DNA of 64,000 nt from Pseudovibrio japonicus (lineage in GTDB: Bacteria > Pseudomonadota > Alphaproteobacteria > Rhizobiales > Stappiaceae). The stretch spans positions 1 to 64,000 of the forward strand of contig NZ_BMXE01000009.1 in assembly GCF_014651595.1 (NCBI RefSeq), read 5' to 3'. A program made the position numbers and the translations under genes. The notes beneath the pieces were generated by a model. It was not told where the DNA came from and made no database searches. It worked only from the letters and a program-made list of their open reading frames with translations. Shown here one piece after another: positions 56,315-64,000 of the stretch; position 1 is the first letter of the stretch; every line of letters starts with the position of its first letter.

Positions 56315-58009
56315 TTAAATAGAGGCCGGATTTAATGGTCCCAAAAAGAAGACGACGAATAGACCTAAAAGGCCAGCGACCAAAAGATAGTAAAATGTCG
56401 GCAATATTGTCTTTCTAAGCAGAGCTCCTTCCTTGCCAAGCAGCCCGACAGTTGCAGACGCGGCTACAACATTATGTATTGCAATCATGTTTCCAGCGGC
56501 GGCTCCAACAGACTGTAACGCCAAAATGGTAACTGTCGATATCTCGAGTTTTTCTGCAACTCCAAACTGGAAGGCAGAAAACATAAGATTGCTAACTGTA
56601 TTTGAACCAGCAATAAAAGCCCCTAAGGCACCGATGATTGGCGCGAAAAACGGCCAGGCCAAACCTACCGTATTTGATACCCAGTCTGCCATTGCTAACG
56701 GCATACTTTCGAGACCAAGTCCATTGGCACCTGAATTGACGTAAATCCGAACCATAGGAATGGTAAATATCAACACAAAGCCAGCTCCCAAAATTATTCG
56801 TGAGCTTTCATTGATGGATGCAAAGATGTCGGATGGTTTCATCCTTTGAAGGAAATATGTAATGGCTATAACAAGAATAAACACGGAAAACGGCAGATAG
56901 AGAGGGGCACTTCCGGCAGAAATGTCGGTCCCAAGTATATTCTGGAATTCAATCCTCTGAGATTGGAGCCATGTGCCGATTGGCAATTCAGTCAGACGAG
57001 TGATTACAAGGAAAACGGGAATTAAAAGATAAGGAGCCCAAGCACGCCACAATGACATTGCAGGCATTTTGCTGGTCTTATCGACTATCTTCTCCAATTC
57101 CCCTGACCAGCCTGCTGGCCATTGTGTACGCGGAGCGAAGTCCCAATGATCTTTAGGAACGCAGAACCCCACACGGGCAGCTGTATATAATATTCCAAGC
57201 GCGACCAAACCACCAATAAGACTAGGAAATTCAGGGCCTAAAACAAACCCTGTAATGATATAGGGAATTGTGAACGCGAGGCCACCTAGTATTGCGAATG
57301 GAAATATGGATAACCCTTCAAGCCAGGATTGGTTTTTCCCAAAAAAACGCGTGAGCATCATAATCATGATAATGGGCATAAACGTACCAGCGATGCCGTG
57401 AAATATTACAATATCATTGGTAACGAGCTGTAGGTAATCGCTCATTGTTAAACCGGATGAGCTCAGTAGAGCATCAATTTCTGGCCCTTGTACACCACCG
57501 CTTACTCCAACAATAATAGGCGTTCCAACAGCACCAAAAGATACTGGCGTAGACTGAACCATCAATCCAAGCATTACCGCCGCCATAGCGGGAAACCCCA
57601 ATGCGACCATTAGTGGAGCAACGACTGCGGCTGGTGTCCCAAAACCAGAAGCACCCTCAATAAATGTACCAAAAGCCCAAGCAATAATAATGACCTGAAT
57701 TCGTCTGTCGGGACTTACGTGAGATAAGCTGTCCTTTATAATCTTGGTCGCTCCCGAATGCTTCAGCGTGTTAAGAAGCAGGATGGCCCCAAAAACTATA
57801 AGAAGTATTTCTGCCGTTAGAACAAGACCTTGCAGGGTAGACGCAACAACTAGATCAACCGGCATTTGCCAAATGACAATTGCTATGGCTGCAATAACTA
57901 TGTAGACAATCGGCATAGCTACCCGTGCTGGTAGCCTAAAGCCCAACAACATTATGGCAGCCAATAATATAGGCACTGCGGCAAGTAATGCTTGTATACC
58001 AAGAGTCAT
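56315..58009 (-). CDS. L-lactate permease family transporter (LctP/LldP)
   Basis: The protein has 564 residues and about thirteen membrane segments. [20 protein letters not shown] and [20 protein letters not shown] are the conserved blocks of the LctP family, and [20 protein letters not shown] and [20 protein letters not shown] sit near the C-terminus. It imports lactate, and in related proteins glycolate, with protons. No lactate dehydrogenase gene or regulator adjoins it. Codon and base use look more AT-rich than in the flanking genes. Confidence 0.92.
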   Translation of the reverse strand: MTLGIQALLAAVPILLAAIMLLGFRLPARVAMPIVYIVIAAIAIVIWQMPVDLVVASTLQGLVLTAEILLIVFGAILLLNTLKHSGATKIIKDSLSHVSPDRRIQVIIIAWAFGTFIEGASGFGTPAAVVAPLMVALGFPAMAAVMLGLMVQSTPVSFGAVGTPIIVGVSGGVQGPEIDALLSSSGLTMSDYLQLVTNDIVIFHGIAGTFMPIIMIMMLTRFFGKNQSWLEGLSIFPFAILGGLAFTIPYIITGFVLGPEFPSLIGGLVALGILYTAARVGFCVPKDHWDFAPRTQWPAGWSGELEKIVDKTSKMPAMSLWRAWAPYLLIPVFLVITRLTELPIGTWLQSQRIEFQNILGTDISAGSAPLYLPFSVFILVIAITYFLQRMKPSDIFASINESSRIILGAGFVLIFTIPMVRIYVNSGANGLGLESMPLAMADWVSNTVGLAWPFFAPIIGALGAFIAGSNTVSNLMFSAFQFGVAEKLEISTVTILALQSVGAAAGNMIAIHNVVAASATVGLLGKEGALLRKTILPTFYYLLVAGLLGLFVVFFLGPLNPASI

Positions 58010-58556
58010 TTCGAATTTCTCCAGTTATATCTTTATACAGGCAGTACATCAAAGGCGATGCTATCGGGATTAGGGTCAAACGGACTTCAATTGCCCTAGG
58101 GGAAGAAGAGGCAATAGGTCGCACTAGTGGGCGAAATGGTCGTATTTATGACTCTGTCACAATGACCTGACTATGAAACGGTAATCCCCCCGCTAATTGA
58201 TCGAGTTTAAAAGTAGAGATGTCGTTGCCTCATATTGAGGACTCATTATTAAAGAAATCTCATTTCAGAGATTGCGCACTACTTTACCCGAGCTGTACTC
58301 AGCCCTTGATGGAAACATCCGAATATCCGCCCATGGCCCAACCGGGTCAGTAATGGCTAGATGGTTGACTTGGATCTCTGCACTGTAGCGAATGACCGGC
58401 ATGGCTGAAACTTCGATTAATCATTGGTCTCTTTGACGCTCGTTTCAATCGGGTGAACAACTCCAATTATGTATAATAGTCACCAGCGCTATGTCTCTGA
58501 TATCAGATCTACACAGTAGTCTTCGTCCCGCATGACAGAAACGACAGGAGAATAGC
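58010..58556. other. Gene-free stretch
   Basis: About 550 bp with short frames and no recognised feature. It probably contains the promoters of lctP (minus) and of the MazG-like gene (plus). Confidence 0.4.
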
Positions 58557-58847
58557 TTGCAGGATACTAATAAACTGCCAGAGGGGCTGGAACGCGAGCT
58601 CCTGATTGTTCTGATGGAAGAATGCGCTGAAGTGCAACAGCAAGTCAGCAAGATCTTGCGCTTTGGCGCGCTTGTAACCGGACCGGATAACCAACGCACC
58701 AATGCAGAGCTCTTAGCAGCGGAGGTTGGTGACCTCTCCCACATGATCCAAAGATGTATAGAAATAGGCCTCTTCACAGCCGAGGACATCGCGACCGCAG
58801 CAGAAGCAAAACGGACCAAGCTCAATCGATATCTGAGACATAAATGA
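58557..58847 (+). CDS. Small MazG-like (all-alpha NTP pyrophosphohydrolase) protein
   Basis: The protein has 96 residues from a TTG at 58557 with AGGAG 6 nt upstream. LLIVLMEECAEVQQQVSKIL contains the EExxE-type metal-binding helix, and LLAAEVGDLSHMIQRCIEIG the second EVxD element. The fold should hydrolyse a nucleotide triphosphate or be phage-derived. Substrate unknown. Confidence 0.7.
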   Translation: MQDTNKLPEGLERELLIVLMEECAEVQQQVSKILRFGALVTGPDNQRTNAELLAAEVGDLSHMIQRCIEIGLFTAEDIATAAEAKRTKLNRYLRHK

Positions 58848-58994
58848 AGATTGGCCGAGCAAAGAGCGATCTCTGAAAATTAACCTGCTCTTTGCAGTCG
58901 GCGCGTCCGGCGTGGCACAGCTTGCTCCGCCAATTTGGGATGACTTGGGAGAAGACAAGGGGTGATAAGAACCATATGACAACCTTATCCTTGC

Positions 58995-59186
58995 TCACCT
59001 GATAGATGATCTTGACTCTAAATCCACCCCGATATCCCTTTGTAAATGTGGTGGCAGGTCATGCGCATCCAAACGTTCACTCACGCGTTCTCCTGATTGG
59101 AGTAAGTTTCCAAGTGCTTTAATTAGGCCGTTGAAAATATTGGGTTTATTTTCGATTTTTCGAACTTCGGCGGTAAAGTCTACCAT
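58995..59186 (-). CDS. Small DUF1127-like protein
   Basis: The product has 63 residues from the ATG at 59186, with GGAG 9 nt upstream. The end PPHLQRDIGVDLESR resembles the L-x-D-I-G tail of DUF1127 proteins, small alphaproteobacterial proteins involved in phosphate and RNA metabolism. It is divergent from the lysR gene 98 bp away and may be its target. Confidence 0.6.
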   Translation of the reverse strand: MVDFTAEVRKIENKPNIFNGLIKALGNLLQSGERVSERLDAHDLPPHLQRDIGVDLESRSSIR

Positions 59187-59284
59187 GATTTTTCTCCGTT
59201 TGTTGTTGGGGTGATTAATGCCGGAGCTTGCATTTACAGTCCAATCGAATATAGGGATGAGTACATAAGGAGAATTTATTATAA

Positions 59285-60190
59285 ATGCCGAACAGCCTGC
59301 CTCCACTCAACGCTCTGCGCGCCTTTGAAGCTGCTGCGAGACATTCCAATTTCACCCGCGCTGCGGAGGAGCTGGGGATGACGCAAGCCGCTGTGAGCTA
59401 CCAGATAAAAGTGCTGGAAGATCGCACGGGCAAACCCTTGTTCAACCGGGTGGGACGACAGGTTGTCTTAACGGATGCGGGCGCTCAACTTGCGGCAGTA
59501 GCAGGTGAGGCTTTCCAGTCCATTCGTACTGGCTTTTCGGCAGTACAGGGAACCGAGGACGGGACACTCAAGTTAAGTGTGGTTCCCACGTTTGCCATGA
59601 ATTGGCTCTCGTTGCGTATTGGAGCGTTCCAGATGGCAAACCCCAAGTTGGCCGTTCAGTTGGAAACTTCTGGCGCTATTGTCGACTTTGCATCCTCTGA
59701 TATCGACATGGGGATCAGGAATGGTGCTAGAGATGTGCCGGGGTTATGCTCACACAAACTGGCGGAAGTTACTTATACCCCCATGTTAAGTCCAAGGCTT
59801 GCCGAGAGCATTGGCGGCGTGAACAAACCGGAAGACCTGCTGAAGCTTCCCCTCATTGATATGGGGGATCCTTGGTGGAGAAATTGGTTTGAAGCAGCTG
59901 GCGTGAAAGACCCCGATTTCTCAAAGCAACCTGTTTCCCAAATGGGGACGCAAGCTGTTGATGGAAATATCGCGATTGCAGGACATGGTGTAGCTATTCT
60001 GACGCCGTTGTTTCATTCCAGCGCGTTGCGTGACGGCCTTCTTATTCAACCCTTTGAATTAAAGTGCACGGCTGAAAATCCGCTTTGGCTTGTTTATCGT
60101 GAAACGCAGAAAAACAACCGGAAAATAAAGCTGTTCCGAGACTGGATACTGAGCGAAATGGCAAAAGACAAAGCTTGCTGTGCTGCCTAA
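59285..60190 (+). CDS. LysR-family transcriptional regulator (GcvA-like)
   Basis: The protein has 301 residues. The helix-turn-helix region LNALRAFEAAARHSNFTRAA ... MTQAAVSYQIKVLEDRTGK is the GcvA-type LysR domain; the C-terminal effector domain follows from residue 90. LysR proteins usually control a divergent gene, here the small DUF1127-like gene. Effector unknown. Confidence 0.88.
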   Translation: MPNSLPPLNALRAFEAAARHSNFTRAAEELGMTQAAVSYQIKVLEDRTGKPLFNRVGRQVVLTDAGAQLAAVAGEAFQSIRTGFSAVQGTEDGTLKLSVVPTFAMNWLSLRIGAFQMANPKLAVQLETSGAIVDFASSDIDMGIRNGARDVPGLCSHKLAEVTYTPMLSPRLAESIGGVNKPEDLLKLPLIDMGDPWWRNWFEAAGVKDPDFSKQPVSQMGTQAVDGNIAIAGHGVAILTPLFHSSALRDGLLIQPFELKCTAENPLWLVYRETQKNNRKIKLFRDWILSEMAKDKACCAA

Positions 60191-60654
60191 TCCTTTTTGG
60201 AAGTTTTATTAAAGTAAGCTAGGGTGGTTTTGCTTGCCTGCGCACTCCAGATACAGTTCATAGAAACAGCAGGGTAGACACGAAGAACCAGATTCCTCAA
60301 ATGGCGAGTTCATCGAAACCAGCAGGTTTCCAGCACTGGTATCTGGTGATCCCAGTGGGACACAATGCGCATAGATTTTTTTTCTCATTCTGTAGGTCAG
60401 GCAGCAAAGTCGAGCGCTTGGGCGATCTCTATTTGCCGTAAATGTAGAATGGTGTTTCACATGCGCTGATATTTCGGTCTGGGCGCCGTTTCCCAGTTTG
60501 CGTGCTAGGAAAAAATCTTTTCTAACCCGCCACTCAGCTTTGGAATGCCATACCGAGCTTCGGATAGTTCCCCTCTGTACACTCACCGGCAATGAAGCGT
60601 TTTCCCTAAGGATGCGCTCCATGACAAATGATCCCTAAACGACCGGAGAGCGCA
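60191..60654. other. Upstream region of cysG
   Basis: About 460 bp without a supported gene. It should contain the promoter of the cys operon. No riboswitch was recognised. Confidence 0.4.
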
Positions 60655-62124
60655 ATGGCTTTGGTAGAGAGCTTCAACACACAGCAGGACGAGAACAATA
60701 AACTCGCTGTCTTTCCAACCTTCCACAAGGTTGAAGGCAAAATGGTTGTTGTTGTTGGCTGCGGTGATGAAGCTGCTGCGAAAGTAAGGCTACTGGCGCA
60801 AACCAAAGCGCACATCCGTGTCGTTAGCCAGGAGCGCCCAAGTGCAGCTTTGGCAGAAGCGGTCGCCGATGCAGACGGCGTCTTCATGCTCAACGCATTC
60901 AACCCGGCTTATCTGGATGGCGCAGTCCTTGTGTTTGCAGCCAATGACGAAGAAGAGCTGGACCGCCAGGTCGTGGAAGCAGCCCGCGAAAAAGGCATTC
61001 CGGTAAACGCAGTGGACCGTCCTGAGCTTTGTGATTTTTACACCGGTGCGATGGTCAATCGCGCACCTGTTGCCGTTGCAATCACCTCAACAGGCGTAGG
61101 CCCTGTTTATGCTCGCCACATCCGAGCGCAGGTCGAAGCTTTGTTGCCACGCGAAGCTGGTCAGCTGGCAAGGCTGGCAGAAGGCTTCCGTGCGACAGTT
61201 GGCAAGCTGATGCCTTCGGGAAGTGCACGTCGTCGCTTTTGGGCTGAATTCTTTTCAGGTTCTGTCGCTGCGAACACTTTTGCTGGTGAGACACAAAAGG
61301 CCCTGACCGAAGCGCATCGCTTGCTGAACAGTGAGCAGGACCAGCGCGGATACGTCTGGCTCGTGGGCGCTGGCCCCGGAGCCGAGGACCTGCTGACCTT
61401 GCGCGCGCAGCGTGTTCTGCAGGAAGCTGATGTGATCTTCTACGACGCGTTGGTGCCAGATGCTGTGGTCAACATGGGTCGTCGCGATGCAACGCGTATC
61501 AGCGTTGGAAAACGCAAAGGAACGCACAGTTCAACGCAAACCCAAATCAACCAGTTATTGGTCGCCGCCGCCAAGTCCGGCAAACGGGTTGTTCGCCTCA
61601 AAGCAGGGGACCCGATGGTGTTTGGACGGGCTGGCGAGGAGATCGCTGCGCTACGTGAACATGATGTCGACTTTGACATTGTGCCCGGTGTCACCGCAGC
61701 CTTCGCTGCTGCTGCCAGTGCACAAATACCGCTGACATTACGGGGTGTTTCCTCGTCACTGGTCTTTGCCACAGGACACAACCAGCACGGAGATGTTCTC
61801 CCCGATTGGGCGGATCTCGCCCTGAATGGATCAACAACCGCCGTTTACATGGGCCGCACGGTGGCGGGGAAAGTTGCTAACCTGCTTGTCAAAGCGGGGA
61901 TGGACTTATCCACGCCGGTCATGGCCATTGAGAACGCAGCCCAGACAAAAGAACGCAATTTTGCAGGCAACCTGCAAGATCTTTGCGACTTCGAGCAGCA
62001 TGACAGCGTCACCGGACCCACACTTATCGTCATCGGTAAGGCAGTGGCCCACGCAGACCAGTCGCGCTCGCTCCCACTAAGTCCATACAAATACGAACGT
62101 TTACCGGCTGTTGTCGCAGCCTAG
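60655..62124 (+). CDS. cysG: Siroheme synthase CysG
   Basis: The product has 489 residues from the ATG at 60655, with GGAGAG upstream. The N-terminal precorrin-2 dehydrogenase/ferrochelatase part carries VVVVGCGDEAAAKVRLLAQT and TSTGVGPVYARHIRAQVEAL. The C-terminal uroporphyrinogen-III methyltransferase part carries VWLVGAGPGAEDLLTLRAQR, RLKAGDPMVFGRAGEE and VYMGRTVAGKVANLL. It makes siroheme for the sulfite reductase encoded two genes downstream. It stands 11 bp before the DUF2849 gene. Confidence 0.93.
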   Translation: MALVESFNTQQDENNKLAVFPTFHKVEGKMVVVVGCGDEAAAKVRLLAQTKAHIRVVSQERPSAALAEAVADADGVFMLNAFNPAYLDGAVLVFAANDEEELDRQVVEAAREKGIPVNAVDRPELCDFYTGAMVNRAPVAVAITSTGVGPVYARHIRAQVEALLPREAGQLARLAEGFRATVGKLMPSGSARRRFWAEFFSGSVAANTFAGETQKALTEAHRLLNSEQDQRGYVWLVGAGPGAEDLLTLRAQRVLQEADVIFYDALVPDAVVNMGRRDATRISVGKRKGTHSSTQTQINQLLVAAAKSGKRVVRLKAGDPMVFGRAGEEIAALREHDVDFDIVPGVTAAFAAAASAQIPLTLRGVSSSLVFATGHNQHGDVLPDWADLALNGSTTAVYMGRTVAGKVANLLVKAGMDLSTPVMAIENAAQTKERNFAGNLQDLCDFEQHDSVTGPTLIVIGKAVAHADQSRSLPLSPYKYERLPAVVAA

Positions 62125-62135
62125 GGAGACCCCGG

Positions 62136-62441
62136 ATGAAAACTATTACCGCCAACAGACTGGTCGATGGGGATGTCGTCTGGCTCGGCCACAACGGAGA
62201 TTGGGTCGAGTTTGTCGAGGCCGCATGGATCCTCAACTCTGATGAAGACATGGCCAAAGCTCTGGAATTCGCAAAATCCGGTGAAGACAAGCAATACGTT
62301 CTTGGCACCTACGCGATTGATCTGGAACTAAAAGACGGCCACTTGCAACCTAAGAGCCTGAAAGAACGCATTCGTGCGCAAGGCCCCACCACGCGCCTTG
62401 ATCTCGGCAAGCAGGCTGAACAGCACCTGCGCTCGGCGTAA
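62136..62441 (+). CDS. DUF2849 protein of the sulfate-assimilation operon
   Basis: The protein has 101 residues (MKTITANRLVDGDVVWLGHN ... YVLGTYAIDLEL). DUF2849 genes regularly stand between cysG and cysI in alphaproteobacteria. Its role is unknown; an accessory function for sulfite reductase is inferred from position. Confidence 0.85.
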   Translation: MKTITANRLVDGDVVWLGHNGDWVEFVEAAWILNSDEDMAKALEFAKSGEDKQYVLGTYAIDLELKDGHLQPKSLKERIRAQGPTTRLDLGKQAEQHLRSA

Positions 62442-62467
62442 GTCCTTTTAAATTCTGGAGTATTTTA

Positions 62468-64000
62468 ATGTATCGCTACGACGAATTTGATCGTGACTTT
62501 GTCAATCAGCGCGTGACCCAGTTCGAGGATCAGGTGCGCCGCCGCATGTCTGGCGAGCTGACCGAAGACGAATTCAAGCCGCTCCGCCTGATGAATGGCC
62601 TTTACCTGCAGCTACACGCCTACATGTTACGCGTTGCCATTCCATACGGCACGCTCAATGGCACCCAGATGCGTAAACTTGCTCATATTGCAAGGACTTA
62701 CGACAGAGGCTACGGCCACTTCACAACCCGTCAGAACATCCAGTTCAACTGGCCAAAGCTCTCTGACACCCCAAAGATCCTGCGCGAACTCGCCGACGTA
62801 GAGATGCACGCCATCCAGACGTCCGGCAACTGTATCCGCAACGTAACCTCCGACCAGTTTGCCGGCGCAGCCGCTGACGAATTCGCAGACCCACGCGTTT
62901 ACGCCGAGATTCTGCGTCAATGGTCCTCCCTGCATCCTGAGTTCCTGTTCCTGCCGCGCAAATTCAAGATCGCGATCACCGGCGCTGATGAAGACCGCGC
63001 TGCCGTGCAGGTGCACGACATCGGTCTGCAGCTGACCCGCAATGAAAACGGGGAAGTCGGCTTTGTGGTCTACGTGGGTGGTGGCTTAGGTCGCACGCCT
63101 ATGGTTGGCCGTAAGGTACGGGATTTTCTACCGGAAAATGATTTGCTGGCTTACAGCGAAGCGATCTTACGCGTCTATAACCGCTATGGCCGCCGCGATA
63201 ACAAGTACAAGGCGCGTATCAAGATTCTGGTGCATGAAACCGGTCTCGAAGAGCTGAAGCAGGACATCGAAAAAGAGTTCGAGGCTACCAAAGACGGTAT
63301 CCTCAACCTGCCGCATGAAGAAGTCGTTCGTATCAACGAATACTTTGCGCCACCATCTTTCGAAGCCCTGCCAAAGATCAGCATGGAGCTTGAAGCCGCC
63401 AAGCGCGAAAACCGTGATCTGGCGCTGTTTACAAGCCGCAACCTGAATGCCCACAAGGCAGAAGGCTACACATCTGTCACAATCTCGCTGAAACCGATCG
63501 GTGGAGCACCAGGGGATGCAACGGCGGACCAGATGGACGTTATTGCTGATTTGGCAGAACGGTTTGGCTATGATGAGCTGCGTGTTACACATGAGCAGAA
63601 CCTCGTTCTACCACACGTAAAGCTGCAGGATGTCCCCACCGTCTTCAAGATCCTGAAGGCCAATGGTCTGGCAGAGGCAAATGCCGGTCTGATCACCGAC
63701 ATGATCGCATGTCCTGGGCTGGATTACTGTGCGCTGGCGAACGCCCGCTCGATCCCGGTCGCGCAGGAAATATCCAAGCGGTTTGAAGAGGTTAAGCGCC
63801 AGAATGAGATCGGCGATCTGAAGCTGAAAATCTCTGGCTGCATCAACGCCTGTGGTCACCACCATGTCGGTCACATCGGCATTCTGGGTGTAGACCGCAA
63901 AGGCGAAGAGCTCTATCAAATTACATTGGGTGGTTCTGCGGATCAGAACACATCCATCGGCAAAATCATTGGTCGCGGCTTCCCGGAAGCAGAGATCACC
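62468..64000 (+). CDS. cysI: Sulfite reductase hemoprotein subunit CysI, 3' end beyond window
   Basis: An open frame from the ATG at 62468 to the window end (at least 511 residues). It reads MYRYDEFDRDFVNQRVTQFE, then YGHFTTRQNIQFNWPKL and TSGNCIRNVTSDQFAG (siroheme-binding). The cluster cysteines are visible as CPGLDYC and CINACGHHH (C-x5-C and C-x3-C), which hold the [4Fe-4S]-siroheme centre. It reduces sulfite to sulfide. It is the third gene of the cysG-DUF2849-cysI operon; cysH probably follows outside the window. Confidence 0.93.
   Translation, partial: MYRYDEFDRDFVNQRVTQFEDQVRRRMSGELTEDEFKPLRLMNGLYLQLHAYMLRVAIPYGTLNGTQMRKLAHIARTYDRGYGHFTTRQNIQFNWPKLSDTPKILRELADVEMHAIQTSGNCIRNVTSDQFAGAAADEFADPRVYAEILRQWSSLHPEFLFLPRKFKIAITGADEDRAAVQVHDIGLQLTRNENGEVGFVVYVGGGLGRTPMVGRKVRDFLPENDLLAYSEAILRVYNRYGRRDNKYKARIKILVHETGLEELKQDIEKEFEATKDGILNLPHEEVVRINEYFAPPSFEALPKISMELEAAKRENRDLALFTSRNLNAHKAEGYTSVTISLKPIGGAPGDATADQMDVIADLAERFGYDELRVTHEQNLVLPHVKLQDVPTVFKILKANGLAEANAGLITDMIACPGLDYCALANARSIPVAQEISKRFEEVKRQNEIGDLKLKISGCINACGHHHVGHIGILGVDRKGEELYQITLGGSADQNTSIGKIIGRGFPEAEIT

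Overview
The window looks like a chromosomal segment of a marine alphaproteobacterium, most plausibly a Pseudovibrio/Stappiaceae-type organism. This is an inference from gene content, moderate GC and alphaproteobacterial families (FtrA-type regulator beside a rhodanese, DUF2849 between cysG and cysI, HI0933 flavoproteins, Liv-type ABC genes). No rRNA or tRNA gene, CRISPR array or prophage was recognised.

Left part (1-19.3 kb) is accessory. It holds the 3' part of a large RTX protein, a complete hydrogen cyanide synthase operon (hcnABC) closed by a strong terminator, and relics of IS3-type and IS66 transposases. Next come a saccharopine-dehydrogenase-like gene with a TetR gene carrying a perfect 26-bp palindrome, a repetitive autotransporter broken by one extra G in a G7 tract, two further autotransporter barrel fragments, and the remains of a siderophore ABC importer (truncated binding protein plus permease, no ATPase). 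A 20-bp inverted repeat flanks about 9 kb of this relic zone.

Middle part (19.5-32.0 kb) contains a cusBA copper/silver efflux pair preceded by a textbook CueR-type promoter (19-bp spacer). Beside it is a Tn7-like transposition module: tnsA (split by a 1-nt frameshift), tnsB and tnsC on the minus strand, a convergent tnsD/tniQ, and a second divergent TniQ-like gene. Three TnsB-like end repeats lie at 31928-31998, and the element ends a few bases from the stop codon of a yhiN/HI0933 gene. This is the arrangement expected of a Tn7-like element that uses the 3' end of yhiN as its attachment site. The left end was not found.

Right part (32-64 kb) is mostly ordinary chromosome. It carries yhiN, a secreted histidine phosphatase, a NIT-domain chemotaxis receptor, an orphan TRAP binding protein, a TetR regulator, a cold-shock protein with a good terminator, and a complete branched-chain-type ABC importer with a bile-acid:sodium-symporter-family gene inside the operon. 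A strong small-RNA candidate with two anti-Shine-Dalgarno loops follows, then rhodanese/FtrA, a second HI0933 flavoprotein, three glycosyltransferases, a VOC protein, a Sel1-repeat protein, a thiolase, a lactate permease, a MazG-like protein, a LysR regulator, and the start of the sulfate-assimilation operon (cysG, DUF2849, cysI, the last running off the window).
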